This document shows, in pieces, positions 16,889-25,056 of a stretch of DNA of 36,066 nt (its first letter is position 1; each line of letters begins with the position of its first letter). Under the pieces are notes generated by a model, which was not told the origin of the DNA, did not search any database, and saw only the letters and a program-made list of their open reading frames with translations. The stretch is from Streptomyces hayashii. Lineage in GTDB: Bacteria > Actinomycetota > Actinomycetes > Streptomycetales > Streptomycetaceae. The stretch is taken from contig NZ_JAHHIU010000142.1 in NCBI RefSeq assembly GCF_024539815.1, positions 1-36,066 on the forward strand. Direction: 5' to 3'. The translations under genes were made by a program, and so were the position numbers.

Positions 16889-17225
16889 TGACTACGCGGC
16901 CTCCTCACACTCGACCAGGACGCCGTTCCTGAACCTGGCGGCGGCAGACCCGGAGCAGGTCGGCCCAGGACTTGGTGGACTCCCGCAGCACCTCCGCGAG
17001 GGCGATCAGTTCCTTGGTGCCGTCCAGGCGGACGCCGAGCAGGACCAGGACACACGAGTAGGCCCGGCCGAGCCGAGCCGTCGGGTGCACGCCGTCGGCC
17101 CACACGTAGACGAAGCCGGTCTGCGACAGGTCCCGCTGCTGGAAGGCAGCGTGACCCGTCCTGCCACTGCTTTGAACCGGGGCACCGTCGCGGGTGACAC
17201 GCCGGCCGTGCCGCCGAGGAACTGG
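16889..17225 (-). pseudogene. IS256/Mutator-family transposase remnant
   Basis: Minus-strand segments AGVSPATVPRFKAV, AAFQQRDLSQTGFVYVWADG and RLDGTKELIALAEVLRESTK followed by SWADLLR match the Mutator-type transposase core (consensus like RDLSGxDFVYVWADGIH ... KELVAxxDGYRES). They occupy two frames and end with RFRNGVLVECEEAA just before a stop. Only about 110 of roughly 400 residues remain, so both the N-terminus and most of the C-terminal half are gone. It abuts the serine recombinase fragment. Confidence 0.7.
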
Positions 17226-17229
17226 TCCC

Positions 17230-17649
17230 CGGAGGCGCGCAGTTCGCCGGCGAGGGCGACGGCCTATTCCGTTCGCGGCGCTGGGTGGCGCGGGCGGAGA
17301 TCTTCTCGGAGAAGATCCGGGTGACCCCTGCTTCGGTGAGCGAGTCGAGTTGGGAGTCGAGGGACTGCCAGGCGGTGGACGCGTGTGCGTACCCCAGGCG
17401 GGCATGCCCGACGGGTTCGGCGCCGGTGTTCCTCGGCCGGGGCAGCCCGGTCCAGACCGAGCCGGGCTTGCGCACGGCGGGGGTCGGCACGTTGAGGGCC
17501 TTGGCGAGTTGGTGCACCAAGCGGAAGCGGGCGGTGTGGTACTGGATCGCCACCTTGCTCTTGCCGGTGCGGCAGGGCGAGCCTGCAGGGGCGGCGCAGG
17601 TGGACATCGGGCAGTCGTGCGATGCCACGCGCTTGAAGTCGTCGCCCAC
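17230..17649 (-). pseudogene. Serine recombinase (resolvase-type) truncated by another element
   Basis: The minus strand encodes a Cys-containing N-terminal segment (CPMSTCAAPAGSPCRTGKSK, then QYHTARFRLVHQLAKAL) followed by the resolvase catalytic start GYAHASTAWQSLDSQLDSLT and EAGVTRIFSEKISARAT. In working homologues of this type the latter reads GYARxST with the nucleophile Ser; here Arg is replaced by His-Ala. After about residue 140 the sequence runs into the Mutator-type remnant, and the rest of the catalytic and DNA-binding domains is missing. A cluster of dyad half-sites lies directly upstream, where a recombination site would be expected. Confidence 0.65.
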
Positions 17650-17673
17650 GAGCAGAGACTGTTTTATGAGGAT

Positions 17674-17774
17674 GTTTCAGGCATCCAGTGGATTGCGACA
17701 ACCCATGAAACGTGGTCGCCGCAGGTGGACTGCCGAGTGACCGCGCGTTTCACAGGCGAACGCCTATGAAACGC
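17674..17774. promoter_or_regulatory. Candidate recombination (res-like) site with GTTTCA half-sites
   Basis: A near-perfect palindrome spans 17745-17774: GCGTTTCACAGGCG, AA spacer, CGCCTATGAAACGC, with 13 of 14 arm positions matching. Two more half-sites, GTTTCAGGC (about 17675) and TGAAACG (about 17705), lie within the preceding 70 nt. Together they give four GTTTCA-type half-sites in about 100 bp, directly upstream of the serine recombinase fragment. Serine recombinases bind paired inverted half-sites of about 12 bp, so a crossover or regulatory site is plausible. This is inference from arrangement. Confidence 0.5.
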
Positions 17775-17796
17775 AGCTCACCCGACAACAGCCCCG

Positions 17797-18513
17797 CTAC
17801 CGGGGCCTCTGTACGGAGAACTCGTTGCCGTCGGGGTCGAGCATCAGCACCCGGCTGCCGTCGCCGGTGTCGGTGCGCGTCGCACCGAGTGAGATCAGGC
17901 GGTCGACCTCCGCCTCCCAGCCTGCGTCGGCGGGGAGCGCCAGCTCGAAGTACAGCCTGTTCCTGCCTGTCTTCGGCGCCACTGGAGGACCACCCCACGT
18001 GATCTTCGTACCACCGTTCGGCGATTGAATCGCGGTCTCCTGGTCCTGGTCCCAGACCAGCGGCCACCGCAGCACCTCGCTCCAGAAGTAACCGACCTCC
18101 TGCGTACCGTCGCAGGCCAGCGCTCCGATGAAACCGGTGTCGGCGAGGAACTTGTTGCCCGCCTCGATGACGCAGAACTCGTTGCCGTCGGGGTCGGCGA
18201 GCACCACATGCCCCTCTTCCGGACGTTGGCCCACATCGATGTGTCTCCCGCCGAATTCCAGCGCCCTGGCCACCGTCTGCTGCTGATCCTCCGGGGAGGT
18301 GCTGGTCAGGTCGAAGTGCGCCCGGTTCTGGCCGATCTTGGGCTCCTGGCTCGGCAGGAACCGGATGCGGAACCCGGCGCTATCAGGGGGCAGGATCGCG
18401 ACGTCGCCGCCCGGACCGTCGGCCAACTCCCAGCCCAAGACCCCGGACCAGAACCGTGCCAGGGCCGACGGCCGGGTCGCATTGAAGCAGATCGCGAACA
18501 GTTGACTGGTCAT
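17797..18513 (-). CDS. Two-domain VOC (glyoxalase/bleomycin-resistance-like) protein
   Basis: The product has 238 residues made of two consecutive VOC modules (about 1-118 and 125-238). Each ends with the same signature: VVLADPDGNEFCVIEAG in the first and RVLMLDPDGNEFSVQRPR in the second. Each module begins with a strand-helix unit such as RPSALARFWSGVLGWELADG or TQEVGYFWSEVLRWPLVWDQ. VOC proteins bind metals or sequester small molecules; paired modules form one barrel pair. Conserved His/Glu metal ligands are only partly visible (HFDLT, YFELA), so an enzyme or a binding protein is possible. It is monocistronic between mobile-element remnants. GGAG lies about 11 nt before the ATG. Confidence 0.9.
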   Translation of the reverse strand: MTSQLFAICFNATRPSALARFWSGVLGWELADGPGGDVAILPPDSAGFRIRFLPSQEPKIGQNRAHFDLTSTSPEDQQQTVARALEFGGRHIDVGQRPEEGHVVLADPDGNEFCVIEAGNKFLADTGFIGALACDGTQEVGYFWSEVLRWPLVWDQDQETAIQSPNGGTKITWGGPPVAPKTGRNRLYFELALPADAGWEAEVDRLISLGATRTDTGDGSRVLMLDPDGNEFSVQRPR

Positions 18514-18744
18514 ACCCCGTGCATCTCCGATCCACTGACGGCCGATACGGCGCCTCGCCCTCCCGGCGAGCGCAGCCTAGGGTGGCCGTGCGGCACCCGC
18601 ATCCGAGTTTCCGTCGCGAGGGAAGCCGGTCCTCCACAAGATGACGATGATGCGGAACAGCACCGTCGTCCACGGCACCGGCTGAGCCAGCCCGGCACGC
18701 CGGGGCGGCAGCCGGTTCGCCCTCAGGGGCGCGCGGCGCGGGCA

Positions 18745-19290
18745 CGGCGGCGGCACGGGCGGTCAGGTCCAGGTCCAGGTCGAGGCGCCGGTTCATGTCC
18801 ATTTCGAACCGGTCGTAGAGGTTCACGTGCGTCCAGAACAGCGGTGACAGCGCCCGCCGGGCCGCGTCGGTGAGGTTGTCGGCCCCACTTCGGATCGGCG
18901 AGGTCCTGCTGCATCAGCAGCGTGTTGACGTGGACCAGGGCGGACTGGAGCAGGTGGAGTGCGAGCATGGACACTTCCTGGGACTCCGTGTCCTGTCCGG
19001 CCAGGTCGCCGTCCTTGCCGTAGACGAGGTCCTTGTTCGCGGAGGTCCTTGTTCGCGGAGGTCCAATTCTCCACGACCTGGAGCCCCTCGTGGATCTCCT
19101 GGCGCAGTTCGACGTCGGCGAGGTAGTCGCAGACGAACGCCGTATGCACGGCCCGGCCGCCGCTCCCGCGACACGGCTGCCCAGACGGGGGAGGAGGCCA
19201 AGGTCGAGCAGTTTGGCCTGAAGCGCACGTGACGCCTCGGATGCGGTACGGACGATGCGGTTCGTCGGCTAACTTCCCTGACTGGCTTCG
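18745..19290 (-). pseudogene. Tn3-family transposase C-terminal remnant
   Basis: The minus-strand segments VHTAFVCDYLADVELRQEIH and EGLQVVENWTSANKDL, then EVSMLALHLLQSALVHVNTL and LMQQDLADPKWG, and finally NLYDRFEMDMNRRLDLDLDL are the conserved C-terminal part of Tn3-type transposases (catalytic Glu region and following helices). They lie in three different frames. One frame change coincides with a 16-bp tandem duplication at 19028. The N-terminal 80% of the about 1000-residue enzyme is missing and no terminal repeat was recognised. Confidence 0.85.
19028..19059. repeat. 16-bp tandem duplication inside the Tn3 remnant
   Basis: GGTCCTTGTTCGCGGA occurs twice in direct succession (19028-19043 and 19044-19059), followed by a third partial GGTCC. 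As 16 is not a multiple of three, the duplication shifts the transposase frame right after SANKDL. Confidence 0.95.
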
Positions 19291-19299
19291 GTGTTCACC

Positions 19300-19811
19300 G
19301 AGCAACGGGAACGAAGCTGACGCGCACCGGCACCGGCACCGGCATGTGCATGGGTGGGTGCATCAGTGTGTGCCAAGGCGTGTCTGTGGAGAGAGGAAAT
19401 GAAGACATGGCGCGTCTGTGGTCGACGTACGACGAGAGGCACGAAGGCATGGACGTACATGCACAAGGGCTGGACGCGGCGCAACGTCCTGCGCAATGCG
19501 TGTGAGCGGACCGGGCCGCCGTTGAGTTCCTGTACGGGCGCAGAGGACGCGTCCGGCCATGGCACTCCCGTCCTGCTGGTCGCGTTCGGCACCGCCACCA
19601 CCGCCGGGCCGGTCCTGCGCCGCCTCACCCGCAACGGCGCGTACTGCGTCCCCGCGCAGCAGGCACCGGCGGTCTCGGCGACGCTCACGGCGGTGAGCTC
19701 CGGCGCGGAGGAGGACCGCCCAGCAGACGCCCTGCGGATCTCGTCGGCCTGATCCAGCCCGTCGAGTGTCCTCCCCGGCCTGAAGACCGACGCATCCACG
19801 AAGGAATCTCG
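19300..19811 (+). other. Stretch without a confident gene before the first condensation gene
   Basis: A hexamer run (GCACCG about 3.5 times, 19322-19344) opens the stretch. A plus-strand frame (19354-19752, 132 codons) has high third-position GC toward its end, and its tail (TPVLLVAFGTATTAGPVLRR) could be coding, but it matches nothing I recognise. A second short frame from 19408 (32 codons, MARLWSTYDERHEGM...) has GAGAGG 10 nt upstream. Neither is called as a gene. Confidence 0.4.
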
Positions 19812-21200
19812 ATGAAAACGACCACCGATCCCCGGCGGCACCCGACACTTCCGCTCTCCACGCGCCAGGAATTGTGCTGGGAATGGGAGCGCTGCCACGG
19901 CAAGCCCTATCCCGCAGTGGTCTCGTTCGACTGCTCGACCGCCCTGCGCCTCCTGGGGCCGCTGGACGCCGGCGCGCTGCGTGAAGCCTTCGCCGAGGTC
20001 ACCCTCCACCACGACGCCCTGCGCCTGAGGCTGGACGAGCCGCCGGACCGGGTCGCCGACGTCGTCCGGCCCCGCCAGACGCTTCGCGCAGCTCCTCTGC
20101 CGCTGGAGGAGGCGGTGCTGCCCGCGCAGCCGTACGCGCTCCTGGTGAACCTCAGCAGTCAGCCCTTCGACGTCACCGAACGCCTGGGGCGCGCTTATCT
20201 GCTGCGCGCGGCCCCCGACCACCACGTCCTGCTGACCTGCTTTCACCACCTTGTCTTCGACGCGGCCAGCCATCGCCTCTTCCTCGGCGACCTGGCCCGC
20301 GCGTACAACCGGCGGGTGGCCGGCGGACCACCGCTGCCGGCCGCCTTCTCCTACCTCGAACTGGTCCGCGCCGGGTGTACCCACGCGGCCTTCGACGACC
20401 GCGCCGCCCGCCTGGCCGCCCGGGCCGCGCTGCTACGGGCGTACGGTGCCAGGGACCTGCTGCCCGGCCGTATCGCCGGGCCCGTGCCGCTGCGTCACGC
20501 CTACGAAGAGGAACCCCTCAACATTCCGACTGAGCAGACCCGACAGCTGCTGCACGCCGCCCGGGCCGCCCGGGTCTCCCTGTACTCCCTGCTGGCCGCG
20601 GCGTTCGCCGGTGCCCTCGGCCGTCACTTCGGCCGGGAAAGAGTGATCCTCTCCACGCCGTCCCACGGCCGGCTGCGGCCCGAACACCGCACCGCCATAG
20701 GGAACTTCGCCAACATGGTGCAGGTCCCGGTGGACGTGTCGCAGGACGGCGGGCACCGGCTGCTGCGGCAGGTGCAAGAGGCCGTCCGCGAGGCCTCGGC
20801 CACCGTGGACCTGCCGTTCGGGCTGGTCGCCGAGGCCGTGCTGGGCCGCAGCGGCAGCGCCGGCTTCTTTCGGTACGCCCTCGGGCACGCCGCGCTGCGC
20901 CTGCACGGGGTGACCGGCTGGGCCGCGGATCAGCGACGCGACGACGCCATCCCGATGCACGGGGTGCGCACCGACATCGTGCCCATGATCCTGGACTCTT
21001 CCCGTGTGACCTACGCCACCCTCCAGGCGTCCGAGGCGGCTGCGGCCGTGTTCGCGCTCAGTCTCACCATGACGCACGACGCCCGCCTGTCGGGGGCACT
21101 GCGCTACGAGACGGCCTATCACGGCCCGGACACCGCGCGCTCGGTCCTGCACCACCTTCGTGAACGCCTGGGCGCGCTGTCCGGCTCGGTCGGCACGTGA
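19812..21200 (+). CDS. Stand-alone condensation-domain protein (NRPS C-domain superfamily)
   Basis: The product has 462 residues, one complete condensation domain and nothing else. The N-terminal LPLSTRQELCWEWERCHG matches the C1-type LSxxQxxxW motif, and HHDALRLRLDE is the C2-like motif. The active-site motif is HHLVFDA (H145, H146, D150, A151), where the canonical form is HHxxxDG. The NFANMVQVPVDVSQDG segment resembles the latch/floor-loop region. Such enzymes form amide or ester bonds, or transfer acyl groups between carrier-bound and free substrates; no carrier protein is encoded nearby. A short spacer, then an ATG at 19812, begins the family homology. Its stop codon lies 5 nt from the stop of the convergent MFS gene. 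Confidence 0.88.
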   Translation: MKTTTDPRRHPTLPLSTRQELCWEWERCHGKPYPAVVSFDCSTALRLLGPLDAGALREAFAEVTLHHDALRLRLDEPPDRVADVVRPRQTLRAAPLPLEEAVLPAQPYALLVNLSSQPFDVTERLGRAYLLRAAPDHHVLLTCFHHLVFDAASHRLFLGDLARAYNRRVAGGPPLPAAFSYLELVRAGCTHAAFDDRAARLAARAALLRAYGARDLLPGRIAGPVPLRHAYEEEPLNIPTEQTRQLLHAARAARVSLYSLLAAAFAGALGRHFGRERVILSTPSHGRLRPEHRTAIGNFANMVQVPVDVSQDGGHRLLRQVQEAVREASATVDLPFGLVAEAVLGRSGSAGFFRYALGHAALRLHGVTGWAADQRRDDAIPMHGVRTDIVPMILDSSRVTYATLQASEAAAAVFALSLTMTHDARLSGALRYETAYHGPDTARSVLHHLRERLGALSGSVGT

Positions 21201-21205
21201 GCCTC

Positions 21206-22498
21206 TCAGTGCGTCATGGAAGGCTCCCGGGCCTCCGGGGTGATCCCGCCCGCCTCGTCCTTCTCCGTTGCCGACGCGAACTGGCGGATCTGCGGCAGCG
21301 TGACCATTGCGGCGGCGCTCACCACGGTCCAGGCCACGCCGAACCAGAGCAGCGGCGTGGCCCCCACCCGATCCGCCGTCGGGGCCGCCCACCAGTAACC
21401 CACGGTCATGGAGAGCACGGTCGCCACACCGTCGTACGCGCTGACGCGGGACATCGCATCGGACGGCACATCGGCCTGCAGGCTGCTCGTCCAGAGGATG
21501 TACAGCAGCGCGAATCCCGCGCCGGACAGCAGGGAGCCCAGGACCAGGACGTAAACGGGGGCGCGCACGGCGAGCAGACCGGCGAAGGCCCCCAGGCCGA
21601 AGGTGCAGAAGACGGAGGCCAGCAGCGGCCTGCGGAAGCGCACCCGCATTCCCACAAGGCCGCCGAGGAGTGAGCCGACTCCCTGCGCGGCCATGACGAT
21701 GCCCCATTGGGCGGCACCGTCCTCCTTGCCGCCGACGAAGGCGATGCCCAGCACCATCACGGGCCCCAGGACGAAGACGGACGACAGCGACGTGTAGACG
21801 AGCAGCGACCACAGCCAGGTGCGCGAACTGAACTCACGCCACCCGTACAGCAGTTGCTGACGGAAGTCCTCGTCCTCGCGGTCGGACGTCGTGGCGGACG
21901 ACGAGGTGCGCACTCCGGCCAGGAACAGCGCGCTGGCCAGGAAGGTGGCCGCGTCGATGGCGATGACCCAGGTCGGCTCGGTCCAGGCCACCAGCGCGCC
22001 GGCGACGGCGGGGCCCAGCAGCGAGCCGATCGAATCAAACGTGGAGCCGAGGGCGTTCGCCTCCTGGAGGTGTTTGCCGGAGACGACCTCGGGGACGAAC
22101 CCGTGGAAGGCGGGGCGGAAGAACGCGGCTGCCACGGAGAGCACCGCGGCGAAGGCGACGAAGCCGCCCAACGGCATGCCGACGGTCAACAGGAGCACCA
22201 CGACGACGATTTCGATGACCGCGCGGGCGAGGTCGCTCCCGATCATGGTGACCCGGCGGCCCCACCGGTCCGCCAGCACACCGCCCGCCAGCAGGAACAC
22301 GATCAGGGGCGCGGTCTGCGCACCGAGCACCAGGCCGACCCCGCTCGCCCCGCCGCCGTGCTCCAGCACGGCGAAGGAGAGCGCGATCGGCATCATGCTA
22401 CTGCCCAGGACCGAGGCGGCCTGCGCGCAGAACAGCCGTCGCAGGTTCCGCTCGCGCAGTAGGTCGAGAGGTAGTCGAGCCGCCAGACCGTTGGTCAT
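21206..22498 (-). CDS. MFS transporter, probable drug or metabolite exporter
   Basis: The product has 430 residues and about 11-12 predicted helices. It has the MFS loop 2-3 motif GGVLADRWGRRVTMIGSD and the EVVSGKHLQEANALGSTFDS segment typical of the MFS_3/enterobactin-exporter-like group, with the central loop at about 195-215. The start at 22498 (MTNGLAARLPLDLLRERNLR) is chosen because GGGGGA lies 7 nt upstream and family homology begins there; the frame is open 35 codons further back without support. It is convergent with the condensation gene and divergent from a truncated condensation gene, so export of the cluster product is a reasonable inference. Confidence 0.9.
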   Translation of the reverse strand: MTNGLAARLPLDLLRERNLRRLFCAQAASVLGSSMMPIALSFAVLEHGGGASGVGLVLGAQTAPLIVFLLAGGVLADRWGRRVTMIGSDLARAVIEIVVVVLLLTVGMPLGGFVAFAAVLSVAAAFFRPAFHGFVPEVVSGKHLQEANALGSTFDSIGSLLGPAVAGALVAWTEPTWVIAIDAATFLASALFLAGVRTSSSATTSDREDEDFRQQLLYGWREFSSRTWLWSLLVYTSLSSVFVLGPVMVLGIAFVGGKEDGAAQWGIVMAAQGVGSLLGGLVGMRVRFRRPLLASVFCTFGLGAFAGLLAVRAPVYVLVLGSLLSGAGFALLYILWTSSLQADVPSDAMSRVSAYDGVATVLSMTVGYWWAAPTADRVGATPLLWFGVAWTVVSAAAMVTLPQIRQFASATEKDEAGGITPEAREPSMTH

Positions 22499-22770
22499 CG
22501 CATGTCCCCCGTCGGGTCCGTCTCCGGACCGCGTGCGTGACTCACCCGTCCGCTCCTCTCTCGGCCTGCCTCGCGCGACAGAGCGACGCGATGCCCTGTC
22601 CATCCGAACGTGATCCCGGAGAGGCTATGTGAGTCCGATCGGGTGATCACCGGCCCTCGGGAATCTTCACACCACTCTTCCAGCCGCCCCTGATGAGGCA
22701 GTCGGCGCGACACGACCGAACCCCTGCGCTTGTCCTGTTCGCCCCGAGCGACTGAGGAGCCGGCCGGCCG

Positions 22771-22956
22771 ATGAAACGCCACGAAACCGAACCGGTCCCC
22801 GTCGAGTTCAACGCCGCCACCTCGGTCGCCGCAGAACTCACCTGGGGTCAGGTTCAGATGTGCCGGTGGATGGAGAACTCCGCTCCGTACACGCAGCACA
22901 TGAGCCTCGACGTTCTGATCGAGTGCGAGGCGGGCACGAGGACAGAAGATATCGGA
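22771..22956 (+). pseudogene. 5' fragment of another condensation-domain gene
   Basis: From the ATG at 22771 the product begins with a short charged tail, then VAAELTWGQVQMCRWMENSA and PYTQHMSLDVLIECEAGTRT. The (T)WGQxxMxxxM opening is shared with the intact condensation protein at 26975-28399 (QTWGQQWMWEEVVTCGPDLH). After about 60 codons the similarity stops and the sequence changes into the inverted phosphopantetheinyl transferase fragment. A real gene of this kind would be about 1.4 kb, so this is only the first tenth. Confidence 0.6.
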
Positions 22957-23004
22957 TGCTTCCGCGGCGGCTGCTGGGGCGATCTCCATATCGGCCCCCA
23001 CGTT

Positions 23005-23250
23005 CAGCGTCGATGCCCTGCGAAGCCCAGCCCTTCGGCGCGCACCAGCGCGGCCGCGCAGTTGCCCTCGCAATGCGTCATGGTGCCGACCAGCCGTCGG
23101 GCCAGCACGGTACGCCACATCGACCGAGCAGAACCGGCTGCGGCCTCGTGCCGGCCTTCCCCGTGGCGTGCCGTGCACAGCACCGAACCGCGGTGAACTC
23201 GCGGCGCCGCTTTTCCAGGGCCCGCGCTATGACCGCCTCCTCCTCGGGGT
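23005..23250 (-). pseudogene. Truncated, frameshifted 4'-phosphopantetheinyl transferase (Sfp/EntD type)
   Basis: Next to the ISAs1 end, the minus strand reads PEEEAVIARALEKRRREFTA, then a CARHA and PVLLGRCGVPCWPDG-like stretch, and after a one-base loss GTMTHCEGNCAAALVRAEGL GFAG, then IDAE after a one-base gain. This matches the Sfp/EntD order KRRxEFxxVRxCAR ... PxWPxGxxGSxTHCxGxxxAA ... GIDxE. The N-terminal about 25 residues are cut by the insertion sequence, and everything after the IDxE motif is gone. It is not functional. It would have activated carrier proteins for the locus. Confidence 0.75.
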
Positions 23251-24624
23251 CAGGGTCTTTGAGAAGTGATCTTCTGTCCGGGTTCGTCATGCCAGGCCGA
23301 GGGCGGTGAAGGGCCGCAGGTGGTTTCGGGCGGTGTGGCGGAGGGCGGCTGCGATGTTGGTGTGGCCGTCCTGACGGTGGACGCTGATGGCGAGGTTGCG
23401 CAGGCCGGCCATGACGCGGGGTCGGTGGCGGGTGCGGATGTGCGAGGCGTCCTCGTGGACGGTGCGGTCGCGGACGTGGTGCAGCTGGTTCTCGATGCGC
23501 CAGTGGCCGCGGCTCCAGGCCGCGAGTTCGCTGCCGTCGGCCGCGCCGGGCGGCAGGCTCGTGACCAGGTAGATCCGTTCGATCGTCAGCTTGCCCGTGC
23601 CCATGTCCCGTCTCCAGCGCACGACTTGGAGTGCCTGGCGTGCGTGGGGATAGTCGAGGTGGGCGAACGCGGCGGTCTTCAGGCGGCGGATCTCGTCGCG
23701 GTGCTGGGCCCGGGTGCGGTCGACATGGTCCAGGCGGATGTCGCACCAGGGAGGGCGGCGGACCCGCTCATGCAGTCCGGGGTGGTTCCGCTTGATGACG
23801 GCCAGGTAGTGAGCCCCGCGTTCGTGCAGGTAGGAAGCGTGATCGTGCTGGATGTGCAGGGCGTCGGCGGTGATCACGGCATCGGTCAGGTCGATGCCGT
23901 CCAGGAGCGGGGCGAAGGCCGGGATCTCGTTGCTCTTCCTGTCGATCTGTCGTTGGGGGAGGACCTGGCCGCTGTGGGTCATGGCGGCGATCAGCGCGGT
24001 GGCCGTTCGTTTGGCGCAGCGGGAGCCGCGGAGTGTCTTGCCGTCGACGGCGATGACCTTTCGTCCCGGGGACGGGGTCTGGCGTTCCTGGAGGAAGTCG
24101 CCGATGGCGCGGTCGAGGGCGTGGCCGTCCGCGGCGGCCAGGACGAGGCGGACAGTCGTGGCGTGGGGTGGGCGGATCAGGCCGGTCAGCGGGTCGGGCC
24201 GGAACCCGAGCAGGGCCAGGACGCGCTGCGGCGCGTCGGCGACCCACTCGCCGATCGCCTTGATCGAGGCGGCGCCGGCCAGAACGGCGGCAGCCGCAGA
24301 GGTGAGCAGCGCCGTCCATGGGTGACGGATGCCGCGACGGGCCCGCGGATCAGGCACTGTGGCCAGAAACTTCCGCAGGTCAGGGGCTGTCTCCAGCGGG
24401 GCTGGACCGGAGGCTTCCCCCAACTGCTGAAGGCATGACGGCATGCGGGAAGATGGGCGCGCAGGCATGGACTCGCTCGGTGCTCATACAGACTCGACAC
24501 CCACATGATCACCAGCGGCCATGCCTGTCCTGCGTCCAGGGGCGCCTCCGGCAGGAGCCGACAAGCCCTCACATCCGGCTCTCAGCAGGCGAACCGCCCA
24601 CTTCAGCACTTCTCAAAGACCCTG
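23251..24624 (-). mobile_element. Complete ISAs1-family insertion sequence
   Basis: The 1374-bp element is bounded by perfect 18-bp inverted repeats: CAGGGTCTTTGAGAAGTG at 23251-23268 and its complement at 24607-24624. It contains one full-length transposase gene. I found no matching target-site duplication: the left flank ends CTCGGGGT and the right flank starts GGGCTGCA. The left end is inserted into the phosphopantetheinyl transferase gene, but the right flank does not continue that gene. The flanks have therefore been rearranged since insertion. Confidence 0.9.
23287..24468 (-). CDS. ISAs1-family transposase
   Basis: The product has 393 residues, full length for the family. An N-terminal DUF4338-like region carries DLRKFLATVPDPRARRGIRH, and the middle has the DDE core: VIAVDGKTLRGS (first Asp), AVITADALHIQ (second Asp), and WRIENQLHHVRDRTVHEDAS containing the Glu of the third catalytic position. 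The end, MAGLRNLAISVHRQDGHTNI, is also found in a degraded copy at 26545. The gene looks intact, so the element could still be active. The start at 24468 is the first ATG of the open frame; an internal start a few codons later is possible. Confidence 0.93.
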   Translation of the reverse strand: MPARPSSRMPSCLQQLGEASGPAPLETAPDLRKFLATVPDPRARRGIRHPWTALLTSAAAAVLAGAASIKAIGEWVADAPQRVLALLGFRPDPLTGLIRPPHATTVRLVLAAADGHALDRAIGDFLQERQTPSPGRKVIAVDGKTLRGSRCAKRTATALIAAMTHSGQVLPQRQIDRKSNEIPAFAPLLDGIDLTDAVITADALHIQHDHASYLHERGAHYLAVIKRNHPGLHERVRRPPWCDIRLDHVDRTRAQHRDEIRRLKTAAFAHLDYPHARQALQVVRWRRDMGTGKLTIERIYLVTSLPPGAADGSELAAWSRGHWRIENQLHHVRDRTVHEDASHIRTRHRPRVMAGLRNLAISVHRQDGHTNIAAALRHTARNHLRPFTALGLA

Positions 24625-24669
24625 GGGCTGCAGCCGGCCACCGGCCCCGTAATACGGATTAGTGCGGTG

Positions 24670-25056
24670 TCAGCACACCGGCAAGGGATTGGTCTCATCC
24701 TTGACGTCGCTGTCTTTCACAAAGCCCCAGCCATTGTGGCTGATCGCCCCGTCGGCCAAGGTGTAAATCCAGCGATTCGGGTGCGGTCCTCCGCCGCCGG
24801 TCGGGTCGCCTTCGTAGCGACAGATGAACCAGTTGAGATTGGTCATCAGGTAGCCGGCCGTCTCACCGGCCCATTCAACGCGGATGCCCGGAGTGTTCCA
24901 GCAGTAGAAGTGAGTCGGGTTAGAGTCTCTGCTTGGGACCCTCTGGCATTCTCCGGCAGTAGCTTGAGTTGGCGCAGCAGAGACTGGCTGAGCAAAGGCC
25001 ACACCGATCAGGGCCAGTGCAGATGCACAGCTTGCAAGACGTGCCACCTTGTTCAT
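24670..25056 (-). CDS. Small secreted Cys-containing SH3-like protein
   Basis: The product has 128 residues. A signal peptide is clear (basic MNKVAR, hydrophobic core, cleavage near PVSA-A at about residue 28). The mature part has four Cys (GECQR, FYCWN, FICRY and the C-terminal PVC), enough for two disulfide bonds. The stretch NRWIYTLADGAISHNGWGFV followed by KDSDV looks like the last strands of a bacterial SH3-type domain (GWGFV/GYV signature). This is the type of small exported actinobacterial protein thought to interact with the cell wall or medium; no enzymatic residues are seen. It lies between the ISAs1 end and the divergent AraC regulator. Confidence 0.8.
   Translation of the reverse strand: MNKVARLASCASALALIGVAFAQPVSAAPTQATAGECQRVPSRDSNPTHFYCWNTPGIRVEWAGETAGYLMTNLNWFICRYEGDPTGGGGPHPNRWIYTLADGAISHNGWGFVKDSDVKDETNPLPVC

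Noticed and set aside
19408..19506. A 32-codon open frame with a possible ribosome binding site, considered as a precursor peptide
   Set aside because: It has no recognisable leader or repeat core and overlaps other open frames, and codon bias is weak.
19269..20384. 371-codon minus-strand open frame opposite the first condensation gene
   Set aside because: No motif or signal; the plus strand carries the C-domain motifs.
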